NCBI GenBank assembly: GCA_000711775.1
Contig: ARYC01002011.1
Location: forward strand, 1 to 64,000
Source: Oxytricha trifallax
Taxonomy: Eukaryota > Ciliophora > Spirotrichea > Sporadotrichida > Oxytrichidae
Direction: 5' to 3'
Length of the DNA: 64,000 bases
Made by a program: the position numbers and the translations under genes. Shown piece after piece: positions 10,301-22,141 of this stretch (the first letter of the stretch is position 1; the number at the start of each line of letters is the position of its first letter). The notes beneath the pieces are model-generated. The model was not told the origin of the DNA. It did no database searches and worked only from the letters and a program-made list of their open reading frames with translations.

Positions 10301-13300
10301 TTTATAGTCAGGGTTCAAATATGGCTGAGAAATAGTCAAATCCAAAATGAAAAGAAAAAATGATATTCCGAGTTAATTTTAAAATTTTTGAACTCATTCT
10401 AATTACAGCGATTCCATTAAAGTAAGTGTAATTTATGAGCGCAGATTGACGTTTCAATATAAAAATATTTCATTCCGAAAAATCTGCTCATTTTATAGTC
10501 AGGGTTCAAATATGGCTGAGAAATAGTCAAATCCAAAATGAAAAGAAAAAATGATATTCCGAGTTAATTTTAAAATTATTGAACTCATTCTAATTACAGC
10601 GATTCCATTAAAGTGAGTGTAATTTATGAGCGCAAATTGACGTTTCAATATAAAAATATTTCATTCCGAAAAATGTGCTCATTTTATAGTCAGGGTTCAA
10701 ATATGGCTGAGAAATAGTCAAATCCAAAATGAAAAGAAAAAATGATATTCCGAGTTAATTTTAAAATTATTGAACTCATTCTAATTACAGCGATTCCTTT
10801 AAAGTGAGTGTAATTTATGAGCGCAAATTGACGTTTCAATATAAAAATATTTCATTCCGAAAAATGTGCTCATTTTATAGTCAGGCTTCAAATATGGCTG
10901 AGAAATAGTCAAATCCAAAATGAAAAGAAAAAATGATATTCCGAGTTAATTTTAAAATTATTGAACTCATTCTAATTACAGCGATTCCATTAAAGTGAGT
11001 GTAATTTATGAGCGCAAATTGACGTTTCAATATAAAAATATTTCATTCCGAAAAATGTGCTCATTTTATAGTCAGGCTTCAAATATGGCTGAGAAATAGT
11101 CAAATCCAAAATGAAAAGAAAAAATGATATTCCGAGTTAATTTTAAAATTATTAAACTCATTCTAATTACAGCGATTCCATTAAAGTGAGTGTAATTTAT
11201 GAGCGCAAATTGACGTTTCAATATAAAAATATTTCATTCCGATAAATGTGCTCATTTTATAGTCAGGGTTCAAATATAGCTGAGAAATAGTCAAATCCTA
11301 AATGAAAAGAAAAAATGATATTCCGAGTTAATTTTAAAATTATTGAACTCATTCTAATTACAGCGATTCCATTAAAGTGAGTGTAATTTATGAGCGCAAA
11401 TTGACGTTTCAATATAAAAATATTTCATTCCGAAAAATGTGCTCATTTTATAGTCAGGGTTCAAATATAGCTGAGAAATAGTCAAATCCTAAATGAAAAG
11501 AAAAAATGATATTCCGAGTTAATTTTAAAATTATTGAACTCATTCTAATTACAGCGATTCCATTAAAGTGAGTGTAATTTATGAGCGCAAATTGACGTTT
11601 CAATATAAAAATATTTCATTCCGAAAAATGTGCTCATTTTATAGTCAGGGTTCAAATATGGCTGAGAAATAGTCAAATCCAAAATGAAAAGAAAAAATGA
11701 TATTCCGAGTTAATTTTAAAATTATTGAACTCATTCTAATTACAGCGATTCCATTAAAGTGAGTGTAATTTATGAGCGCAAATTGACGTTTCAATATAAA
11801 AATATTTTATTCCGAAAAATCTGCTCATTTTATAGTCAGGCTTCAAATATGGCTGAGAAATAGTCAAATCCAAAATGAAAAGAAAAAATGATATTCCGAG
11901 TTAATTTTAAAATTATTGAACTCATTCTAATTACAGCGATTCCATTAAAGTGAGTGTAATTTATGAGCGCAAATTGACGTTTCAATATAAAAATATTTCA
12001 TTCCGAAAAATGTGCTCATTTTATAGTCAGGGTTCAAATATGGCTGAGAAATAGTCAAATCCAAAATGAAAAGAAAAAATGATATTCCGAGTTAATTTTA
12101 AAATTATTGAACTCATTCTAATTACAGCGATTCCTTTAAAGTGAGTGTAATTTATGAGCGCAAATTGACGTTTCAATATTAAAATATTTTATTCCGAAAA
12201 ATGTGCTCATTTTATAGTCAGGCTTCAAATATGGCTGAGAAATAGTCAAATCCATAATGAAAAGAAAAAATGATATTCCGAGTTAATTTTAAAATTATTG
12301 AACTCATTCTAATTACAGCGATTCCATTAAAGTGAGTGTAATTTATGAGCGCAAATTGACGTTTCAATATAAAAATATTTTATTCCGAAAAATGTGCTCA
12401 TTTTATAGTCAGGCTTCAAATATGGCTGAGAAATAGTCAAATCCAAAATGAAAAGAAAAAATGATATTCCGAGTTAATTTTAAAATTATTGAACTCATTC
12501 TAATTACAGCGATTCCATTAAAGTGAGTGTAATTTATGAGCGCAAATTGACGTTTCAATATAAAAATATTTCATTCCGAAAAATTGCTCATTTTATAGTC
12601 AGGCTTCAAATATGGCTGAGAAATAGTCAAATCCAAATATGAAAAGAAAAAATGATATTCCGAGTTAATTTTTAAAATTATTGAACTCATTCTAATTACA
12701 GCGATTCCATTAAAGTGAGTGTAATTTATGAGCGCAAATTGACGTTTCAATATAAAAATATTTCATTCCGAAAAATGTGCTCATTTTATAGTCAGGGTTC
12801 AAATATGGCTGAGAAATAGTCAAATCCAAAATGAAAAGAAAAAATGATATTCCGAGTTAATTTTAAAATTATTGAACTCATTCTAATTACAGCGATTCCA
12901 TTAAAGTGAGTGTAATTTATGAGCGCAAATTGACGTTTCAATATAAAAATATTTCATTCCGAAAAATGTGCTCATTTTATAGTCAGGGTTCAAATATGGC
13001 TGAGAAATAGTCAAATCCAAAATGAAAAGAAAAAATGATATTCCGAGTTAATTTTAAAATTATTGAACTCATTCTAATTACAGCGATTCCTTTAAAGTGA
13101 GTGTAATTTATGAGCGCAAATTGACGTTTCAATATAAAAATATTTCATTCCGAAAAATGTGCTCATTTTATAGTCAGGGTTCAAATATGGCTGAGAAATA
13201 GTCAAATCCAAAATGAAAAGAAAAAATGATATTCCGAGTTAATTTTAAAATTATTGAACTCATTCTAATTACAGCGATTCCATTAAAGTGAGTGTAATTT

Positions 13301-16300
13301 ATGAGCGCAAATTGACGTTTCAATATAAAAATATTTTATTCCGAAAAATCTGCTCATTTTATAGTCAGGGTTCAAATATGGCTGAGAAATAGTCAAATCC
13401 AAAATGAAAAGAAAAAATGATATTCCGAGTTAATTTTAAAATTATTGAACTCATTCTAATTACAGCGATTCCATTAAAGTGAGTGTAATTTATGAGCGCA
13501 AATTGACATTTCAATATAAAAATATTTCATTCCGAAAAATGTGCTCATTTTATAGTCAGGGTTCAAATATGGCTGAGAAATAGTCAAATCCAAAATGAAA
13601 AGAAAAAATGATATTCCGAGTTAATTTTAAAATTATTGAACTCATTCTAATTACAGCGATTCCATTAAAGTGAGTGTAATTTATGAGCGCAAATTGACGT
13701 TTCAATATAAAAATATTTCATTCCGAAAAATGTGCTCATTTTATAGTCAGGGTTCAAATATGGCTGAGAAATAGTCAAATCCAAAATGAAAAGAAAAAAT
13801 GATATTCCGAGTTAATTTTAAAATTAATGAACTCATTCTAATTACAGCGATTCCTTTAAAGTGAGTGTAATTTATGAGCGCAAATTGACGTTTCAATATA
13901 AAAATATTTCATTCCGAAAAATTTGCTCATTTTATAGTCAGGCTTCAAATATGGCTGAGAAATAGTCAAATCCAAAATGAAAAGAAAAAATGATATTCCG
14001 AGTTAATTTTAAAATTATTGAACTCATTCTAATTACAGCGATTCCATTAAAGTGAGTGTAATTTATGAGCGCAAATTGACGTTTCAATATAAAAATATTT
14101 CATTCCGAAAAATCTGCTCATTTTATAGTCAGGGTTCAAATATGGCTGAGAAATAGTCAAATCCAAAATGAAAAGAAAAAATGATATTCCGAGTTAATTT
14201 TAAAATTAATGAACTCATTCTAATTACAGCGATTCCTTTAAAGTGAGTGTAATTTATGAGCGCAAATTGACGTTTCAATATAAAAATATTTCATTCCGAA
14301 AAATTTGCTCATTTTATAGTCAGGCTTCAAATATGGCTGAGAAATAGTCAAATCCAAAATGAAAAGAAAAAATGATATTCCGAGTTAATTTTAAAATTAT
14401 TGAACTCATTCTAATTACAGCGATTCCATTAAAGTGAGTGTAATTTATGAGCGCAAATTGACGTTTCAATATAAAAATATTTTATTCCGAAATATCTGCT
14501 CATTTTATAGTCAGGGTTCAAATATGGCTGAGAAATAGTCAAATCCAATATGAAAAGAAAAAATGATATTCCGAGTTAATTTTAAAATTATTGAACTCAT
14601 TCTAATTACAGCGATTCCATTAAAGTGAGTGTAATTTATGAGCGCAAATTGACGTTTCAATATAAAAATATTTCATTCCGAAAAATGTGCTCATTTTATA
14701 GTCAGGGTTCAAATATGGCTGAGAAATAGTCAAATCCAAAATGAAAAGAAAAAATGATATTCCGAGTTAATTTTAAAATTATTGAACTCATTCTAATTAC
14801 AGCGATTCCATTAAAGTGAGTGTAATTTATGAGCGCAAATTGACGTTTCAATATAAAAATATTTCATTCCGAAAAATGTGCTCATTTTATAGTCAGGGTT
14901 CAAATATGGCTGAGAAATAGTCAAATCCAAAATGAAAAGAAAAAATGATATTCCGAGTTAATTTTAAAATTATTGAACTCATTCTAATTACAGCGATTCC
15001 ATTAAAGTGAGTGTAATTTATGAGCGCAAATTGACGTTTCAATATAAAAATATTTCATTCCGAAATATCTGCTCATTTTATAGTCAGGGTTCAAATATGG
15101 CTGAGAAATAGTCAAATCCAAAATGAAAAGAAAAAATGATATTCCGAGTTAATTTTAAAATTATTGAACTCATTCTAATTACAGCGATTCCATTAAAGTG
15201 AGTGTAATTTATGAGCGCAAATTGACGTTTCAATATAAAAATATTTCATTCCGAAAAATGTGCTCATTTTATAGTCAGGGTTCAAATATGGCTGAGAAAT
15301 AGTCAAATCCAAAATGAAAAAAAAAAATGATATTCCGAGTTAATTTTAAAATTATTGAACTCATTCTAATTACAGCGATTCCATTAAAGTGAGTGTAATT
15401 TATGAGCGCAAATTGACGTTTCAATATAAAAATATTTCATTCCGAAAAATCTGCTCATTTTATAGTCAGGGTTCAAATATGGCTGAGAAATAGTCAAATC
15501 CAAAATGAAAAGAAAAAATGATATTCCGAGTTAATTTTAAAATTATTGAACTCATTCTAATTACAGCGATTCCATTAAAGTGAGTGTAATTTATGAGCGC
15601 AAATTGACGTTTCAATATAAAAATATTTCATTCCGAAAAATGTGCTCATTTTATAGTCAGGGTTCAAATATGGCTGAGAAATAGTCAAATCCAAAATGAA
15701 AAGAAAAAATGATATTCCGAGTTAATTTTAAAATTATTGAACTCATTCTAATTACAGCGATTCCATTAAAGTGAGTGTAATTTATGAGCGCAAATTGACG
15801 TTTCAATATAAAAATATTTCATTCCGAAAAATCTGCTCATTTTATAGTCAGGCTTCAAATATAGCTGAGAAATAGTCAAATCCAAAATGAAAAGAAAAAA
15901 TGATATTCCGAGTTAATTTTAAAATTATTGAACTCATTCTAATTACAGCGATTCCTTTAAAGTGAGTGTAATTTATGAGCGCAAATTGACGTTTCAATAT
16001 AAAAATATTTCATTCCGAAAAATGTGCTCATTTTATAGTCAGGGTTCAAATATGGCTGAGAAATAGTCAAATCCAAAATGAAAAAAAAAAATGATATTCC
16101 GAGTTAATTTTAAAATTATTGAACTCATTCTAATTACAGCGATTCCATTAAAGTGAGTGTAATTTATGAGCGCAAATTGACGTTTCAATATAAAAATATT
16201 TCATTCCGAAAAATGTGCTCATTTTATAGTCAGGGTTCAAACATGGCTGAGAAATAGTCAAATCCAAAATGAAAAGAAAAAATGATATTCCGAGTTAATT

Positions 16301-16500
16301 TTAAAATTATTGAACTCATTCTAATTACAGCGATTCCATTAAAGTGAGTGTAATTTATGAGCGCAAATTGACGTTTCAATATAAAAATATTTCATTCCGA
16401 AAAATGTGCTCATTTTATAGTCAGGGTTCAAATATGGCTGAGAAATAGTCAAATCCAAAATGAAAAGAAAAAATGATATTCCGAGTTAATTTTAAAATTA
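7380..16500 (+). repeat. 191-bp tandem satellite, main block (about 48 units)
   Basis: The phrase CTGAGAAATAGTCAAATCC recurs at 7651, 7842 and 8033 and onward with a 191-bp period. Units are over 95% alike. Recurrent variant sites include CCATTAAAG/CCTTTAAAG, AATGTGCTC/AATCTGCTC/AATTTGCTC, and CAGGGTTC/CAGGCTTC. The left edge (7380-7455) is a clearly diverged unit, as is usual at satellite margins. No unit carries a sustained reading frame. A 1-bp deletion and 1-bp insertions occur around 12583-12680. The array continues at 18696 after an inserted element. Confidence 0.98.
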
Positions 16501-16843
16501 TTGATAAAATAACATAAAAATAGGAAATTGTAGATCTTTTCAAATAAAATTAAATAAACCTCTAATACAACTGTCATGTTTTTGATTAGTCTATACTTTT
16601 AATTTGTATTGATTATTATAAAAAAATTGATTTTATAAAACTGTTTATTGGTACATTAGTTCACAAATAGTACTGTAAATTACCCTATAAAACACTGAAA
16701 ATGCAGAATAGTCCATTTTATAATGGTACATTGGTTCACAAAAAAAAGGGATGTACCAATAGGTAATGTACCAATGTACCAATGTACAGTTTGAAGTAAT
16801 CTAGTTTTTAATCTGAACCAAAAATTATATCTGTACAGGAGAT
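16501..16843 (+). repeat. Left TIR of Rep-element 1 with TGTACCAA iterons
   Basis: It is an inverted copy of 18351-18695. It contains two GGTACATT(A/G)GTTCACAAA repeats and, at about 16751-16790, a cluster of TGTACCAA repeats. Iterated motifs of this kind near the ends are typical binding sites of replication initiators; here that role is inferred. Confidence 0.85.
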
Positions 16844-16956
16844 CAGTAATTGATTGATAAATAATTAAAAATATTTAAATCAGTCAAATGTTTAAAAGAG
16901 AGGATGCCAAGCTTGTATATTTTCGCAAAATATTCAGGTATGATTGATTATTGACA

Positions 16957-18274
16957 ATGAATACTTAAATTGAAGTTCGGTACAATCTCAGAGATTTCTT
17001 TTTGTTCTCTATTGCATTCAGTGTTCAATAAAAACGCTTTAAGAGAATTGAAAACGATATCTTATCAGTAAATTCGCGCTTGAGCCATGTTTTAAATTTC
17101 CGTGATACTAAAAACGGTGTAGAGTACTTGAGCATTCATGTCAAGCAAGGGCAGCCAGGACTTAGTAAAGCATCTTTCACCTCGGACAGATATAAAGGCA
17201 GGAAAGTGATGGAAGATCTCAAGCTTGGTGCAAAGAGCATTAGCAGTGTATAGGGGAGACATATCCTAAGGAGTTTTAAAACTCTCGAGTTGATTCATGG
17301 AGATTAAGCTAAATTCAATGATTTCATAGAGAGAAAGGTACAATCTAAGAAGATATCTCTAATAGAGGAACACAAAACATAACGCTACACAAAGGAGGAG
17401 TTGGGAAAAGAGGTGATCAGCGGGAGCACAATTTGCAATATTCATGAAGTTAAGGATCTATATGAAGACAGTCTTGGAGATGTTGGCAAACTAATTGATA
17501 TCGTAAATCACAATCAGCATATTAAAACTCATCTGAAGTACTGTAAGTAAATAGGGAAAAGTTTGATGGTGCAACTTAGTACAATAGAGTAGCTATAAAG
17601 CTTTTTGGAGAAGGCCCGAAACGATAATCAAATATTGAATTAGATGAATGAATATATGATGAGCAGCCAGTATGAAGATGTGTTAGATTCTCTCTACAGA
17701 GTAATTTTCAGAAAGTGTGAGAGCAAAATGAACGCAGTGTGGCTCTTTGATGATCCCGATACTGGAAAAACAACAATCGCAGGAATGCTAGAACAGATAT
17801 TCATCACAGAGAGATTTTAGGACTCTTCTAGTCAATTTCAGGTTTCCACTGGTAGAACAGAGAAAAAGCCTTCAATATTAATCATGAATGAAATTAATCA
17901 CAGGCAATTTTTCAGCAAAAAAAAACATAGCTGTTATGAAGAGCTTCTTAGAGGGAGAGGGATACCCTATCAACCGCAAATTCGAGGATCCTGAAGTGAA
18001 ATATTAACGGTGCTAAGTATTTATTACATCAAACAGTCTGCCTTTCGATAATATGCCGTAGATTGACAAAGAAGCCTTCCTAACCAGAATCACGCTTATA
18101 GAACTTAAGAAGGACATCAGAGAATCCGGAAAGCCGTTCCCATTCACAACGATTCAACTCGCCTAATACTTCCAATAACGTTTATTGAGCGACGGAGATA
18201 TTCCAGGTGAAGCAGGAGAAACATATGAGGGTTCTACTATTGACAATAAAGACGATGGAGATGATTCTCATTGA
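16957..18274 (+). CDS. SF3-type P-loop helicase (Rep/NS1-like), one frameshift
   Basis: Read with TAA/TAG as Gln from ATG 16957 (MNTQIEVRYNL) to TGA 18272-18274, about 439 codons. The C-terminal half has the superfamily-3 helicase motif series: Walker A WLFDDPDTGKTT, Walker B-like ILIMNEIN and motif C VFITSNSLPFDN. SF3 helicases are ring ATPases of replication initiators from small DNA viruses and plasmids. The N-terminal half, including EYLSIHVKQG, does not show a clear HUH nuclease, so that domain is unassigned. The only break is an A9 run at about 17919-17927: one base fewer restores the motif B-to-C frame, so an assembly error or a slippery site is possible. It is the sole gene between the TIRs. 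An acidic tail (DNKDDGDDSH) closes the protein. Confidence 0.75.
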
Positions 18275-18350
18275 GATCTGTATATACTATATATATAATT
18301 TGTTTGATTATTAAGTTATATAATTACCCCTTTTATTTACATATCTTCCA

Positions 18351-18695
18351 ATCTCCTGTACAGATATAATTTTTGGTTCAGATTAAAAACTAGATTACTT
18401 CAAACTGTACATTGGTACATTAGTACATTACCTATTGGTACATCCCTTTTTTTTGTGAACCAATGTACCATTATAAAATGGACTATTCTGCATTTTCAGT
18501 GTTTTATAGGGTAATTTACAGTACTATTTGTGAACTAATGTACCAATAAACAGTTTTATAAAATCAATTTTTTTATAATAATCAATACAAATTAAAAGTA
18601 TAGACTAATCAAAAACATGACAGTTGTATTAGAGGTTTATTTAATTTTATTTGAAAAGATCTACAATTTCCCTATTTTTTATGTATTTTTATCAA
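18351..18695 (-). repeat. Right TIR of Rep-element 1 with iterons
   Basis: Inverted copy of 16501-16843, including the TGTACCAA/TTGGTACA cluster and the TTGATAAAA tip. Differences from the left copy are few, indicating recent activity or conversion. Confidence 0.9.
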
Positions 18696-18837
18696 TATTG
18701 AACTCATTCTAATTACAGCGATTCCATTAAAGTGAGTGTAATTTATGAGCGCAAATTGACGTTTCAATATAAAAATATTTCATTCCGAAAAATGTGCTCA
18801 TTTTATAGTCAGGGTTCAAATATGCTTGAGAAATAGA
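18696..18837 (+). repeat. 191-bp satellite, remnant right of the inserted element
   Basis: The repeat resumes as TATTGAACTCATTC exactly where the unit was cut at 16500, and ends within the same unit at TATGCTTGAGAAATAG. Confidence 0.95.
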
Positions 18838-19261
18838 GATTTATAGTAGAGTTATTAAATTTATTATTAATTAATTTAGTTTTATTATTATAATAATTGG
18901 ATTAATAATAAATACTGGCTAATATCTTTTAAAAATAATATAATCTGGATCTCAAAATTTCATTTTACTGAACTATTTTAATTACAACCAATACAAATTA
19001 TATTATTATTATTCTTTCTTAAATATTTTTCTGCAGTTTCATTAATGAAATAAAATTACAGATAATTTGTTTTATAGATTATACATTTTATTTATGCATC
19101 CTTAATTTTACATGAAATATTTTATAATATAACAAGTTTTCATGCTCTAAAATTACTTTTCTTTTATTTATTTTATTAAAAATCTGATATATAATTTTGT
19201 TTATATATAGAGGCATTTTTTAATAATTTATAAATATAATGAGTCAAATTTTATGAAATTT
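18838..19261. other. AT-rich spacer, nothing recognised
   Basis: No coherent frame or repeat seen between the satellite edge and the LINE fragment. Confidence 0.4.
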
Positions 19262-20130
19262 AAGCAGGAAATCATAAGGTTGATCTTTACGTCATGTGGC
19301 AGAAACTGATGTCAATACCCAAATTTTCCTCTGAAATCCATTTGGGCCTATTGCTTTATTGAACTTACATTCTTTGCTGCTTCTTTCCGCGTCGTTTCTT
19401 CTTAGTTAGACATCTGTCATCAACTAATCACCCACTTAGGGGTTCCTCCCCATTCTTCTCTCTTTCATCTAGGTATAGCTTGTTGTAGAATTTGACGATT
19501 ACTCCTTATACCTCCTCCCCTAGATTTATTCTCTCTCTATTTATCAGTAGGCTTTTGATAGGCTCTGCTTTTTTTCTACTCTTAATCAATCTCTTCATCA
19601 AGCAGAAAAACCCTTTTATATCATTTCTTTCCAAGAACTATTCCATATCTGGGTTTGCGTCACTCCACTGTGCTTTCCTTTCTTCGAATTAATTGTTAAG
19701 TAAAATCTTATTGTTCTTAATAACCCAATCTGGGTGGTTAATAATACCAGTGCTTTGTCTTGGTCTCTCTAGTTTTTCTTCATAGCATTTTATAATTGGA
19801 CTGTTCAAGTCTTTCTCTGTTAATCTCTTCCCCTCTTCAATGAATATCTTCCTAATATCTGATATTCTATAACCCTTTTCTTTATCTGTATGTTTTAAAT
19901 CCCTTTCTAGGTATTTTATACTCAGTCTCGCTTAAATTAGCTTATGGACTGTTTATCTTAGTTAGTCCGTTTTCAACTTTTGATTCCACATTTGAAAAAA
20001 AATTAAGTCTAATTGATTTCCTTTTGTTTCCACTACTTATGGAATGGAGTCCTTTAGACTTTCCTTCACAAGTTTTTTGCTTGTCTCCTTAAAGTGATAG
20101 TTAAGGAACCCATCACTATTATTCTTTAGT
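19262..20130 (-). pseudogene. LINE-like retrotransposon: linker and start of reverse transcriptase
   Basis: The minus strand reads as charged, LINE-typical protein: KNNKILLNNQFEERKAQWSD, then a region with FLERNDIKGFFCLMKRL, VKFYNKLYLDE and, in another frame at the distal end, KAIGPNGFQ. The last two resemble the 'F..LY' and 'KA.GPDG' signatures just before and at the start of non-LTR reverse transcriptases. The catalytic RT motifs are not present; sequence past 19262 is unrelated AT-rich DNA, so the copy is truncated. At least two frameshifts are needed. The probable upstream part (endonuclease) is at 22139-22790 on the same strand, separated by two insertions. Confidence 0.6.
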
Positions 20131-20279
20131 GTTTACACATGAGTTTCAATAATTTTATCATATAAATTTTATCAGAGGCAAGATGACAAAAGTAATTTAT
20201 TATATAATTTAAGTACTTTAAAGTTAATCATTCATATTAAATTTCTTTATATAAGAGTAAATAACATTTTAAAAACCAG

Positions 20280-21564
20280 CAGTCACCACTTTTTTAAAAG
20301 TGGGACGCTTGGAGGATTTTAATTAATAATTATATTTAATTAATATATTAGAAAAACTTGGCTATAATTAACAGTATTTAAAATGGATTTAATATTAAAA
20401 TTTACTTTTAGTTTCTCATGATTCTAATCTGAAAAGATCTAGAATTCCTTTTAGATTTAGTATATTCTAAATGGAATTAGTATAGTTCTTATTTCTTGAT
20501 ATTTAATAATATTTTTTACGGATAAATATACTTAACTCACTCTTTGAAAAATTGGTTAAAACCTAAAATGGGTGATTTAACAATTAAAGTGATTATGAAT
20601 AAATCACTGTATACATGATTTTTAAATTAAAATATATTTAAGTATAATTAATGTTGATTAGTTTAATATGTTAATAAATAATTTGTTAAGTTCAACAGAG
20701 CAATATGCCATTTATATTACAAAATTATTAAGTATTACTTAAAAATTAAAATAATATAATTATGATCTTTTGTCTTAAAAAGAGAAATATTTAATAAAAT
20801 AAATCTTATTAATATTATTTTTAATTAAGGTTTCATATAATTCTTTCTGAATCTATACTAAGTCTATATAGATTTATAAGAAGTTTATTAAGAATTCTTT
20901 TGATTCATGATTTTATAATAAGGATAATATATTATCCAGAAAATAAACATATTAGGGATTATTCAGAAACTATTCTATCGTTTTTATACTTTGTTTAAAT
21001 CTAAATAGAATTATAGGAAAATTAAAAAAGAAACTCAGAATTCATTTTTAAAATGATGATTTAGGTTAAAGCTTTATATTATGATTTTTCAATTAAAGAA
21101 TTTTGGTAATTAAACTGTATTTTTTTATATAAGTATTAAAACATTGATTACTCATAAAAAGTAAAGTAACAATGATTTTGTAAAATTCAATTATAAATTA
21201 TTGAGCTTCATCGCCAAGATTTTAAATGATGGCGATGCATCGCTAATTTTTCTGATTTTGGCGATGAAGCCAAAATAATATTATAATTCACTAAAAAACA
21301 TCAACACAAATTTCATCTGTTTTCTGAAGCAATGATTATATACTAACTTAAGTTTTAATAATTCTTTTAGGAATTAAATAAATCTATTTGGATCTCTATT
21401 AATTTTAAGGATTTTTGAATTCTGAAATAAAATATAAAGCCTATATATATTTCTGTTATATAAAGAATTAATCATAACTATAATTAAATTTAATTGTTAA
21501 ACTGGTAGATACTATTAACTTAAAATCCTCCAAGCGTCCTCAATTTTAAAAAAAGTGGTGACGG
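20280..21564. mobile_element. 1.29-kb element with ~45-bp TIRs, non-coding
   Basis: The ends are inverted copies: CAGTCACCACTTTTTT...GGACGCTTGGAGGATTTTA at 20280-20324 and the complement at 21520-21564. The interior is AT-rich and lacks a sustained frame, so it looks like a non-autonomous DNA transposon. It contains a GC-rich nested palindrome (21205-21270). It lies between the two parts of the LINE-like gene. No target duplication was evident. Confidence 0.75.
21205..21270. repeat. Stem-loop GCTTCATCGCC / GGCGATGAAGC with an inner palindrome
   Basis: GCTTCATCGCCAA (21205-21217) pairs with TTGGCGATGAAGC (21258-21270). The loop holds a second perfect palindrome, GCGATGCATCGC (21232-21243), that reuses the GCGATG word. 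It is strikingly GC-rich for its surroundings. Confidence 0.75.
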
Positions 21565-21614
21565 TTGAAAAAGAATTCTTAATATTCAAAATAAATGGTC
21601 TAAAGTAGTTCAAT

Positions 21615-21985
21615 TATGAAAAATAAGTGGAAATGTATAATTTAAAATGAAAACAAATAATTATCATTGGAAATAAAGAAATGGAAAAGCTGAAGGAGCT
21701 GGTTACTCACTAAGATTTGTAAGTTACAAAAAACAAATCTAAAAAATTTATATTTCAGCAATACTTACCAACAGGTGTAGTGACGTCAGAAGACTGAGAC
21801 CTCAAGAGACACTGGAAAAAAAATGGGAGCAACTAAGTAGGTGTGGCCAAATGGAGCAAAGTATAAAGGATATTGGAAAGATGACACAGCTGTTTCTGAA
21901 TTATATTTCTGTAATTGTCTATACTAATACTTATTATTAAAATTCATTTTCATTTTAAATTATACATTTCCACTTATTTTTCATA
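21615..21985. mobile_element. MITE with AAT duplication carrying a MORN-like segment
   Basis: The inverted ends TATGAAAAATAAGTGG (21615) and its complement (ending 21985) are flanked by AAT (21612-21614, 21986-21988). Inside is a short coding-like stretch, VWPNGAKYKGYWKDDTA at about 21841-21895, that fits a MORN repeat. A truncated inverted relative lies at about 26764-27060. The MORN sequence may be a captured gene piece or chance. Confidence 0.6.
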
Positions 21986-22104
21986 AATGCTTTAACTGTA
22001 GAATCTTAACTTAAAGATATTGAAATTTTTAAAGCGTCATGCCTATGATAAATTAGACTATTCAAAAGTACCTTATCTTTCTCACTCCATTTTTGAGGTA
22101 TATA

Positions 22105-22108
<4 letters not shown>

Positions 22109-22138
<30 letters not shown>
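22109..22138. repeat. (TA)n microsatellite
   Basis: An uninterrupted run of about 15 TA units next to the LINE-like coding region. Confidence 0.9.

Positions 22139-22141
<3 letters not shown>

Larger units (their letters stand above)
16501..18695 (+). mobile_element. TA-flanked TIR element encoding an SF3 helicase (Rep-element 1)
   Basis: The element cuts one satellite unit, so its ends are exact: TTGATAAAATAAC at 16501 and its complement ending TTTTTATCAA at 18695, flanked by a duplicated TA (16499-16500 and 18696-18697). The terminal inverted repeats are about 343 bp (16501-16843 and 18351-18695) and almost identical. Between them lies a single gene for a P-loop SF3-type helicase and no visible transposase. 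A second element with the same TIR tip and TA duplication lies at 26249-29030. Confidence 0.9.

Noticed and set aside
7380..16500. Regular repeats as a possible CRISPR array
   Set aside because: The whole 191-bp unit is conserved with no variable spacers, and the sequence is eukaryotic; it is a satellite.
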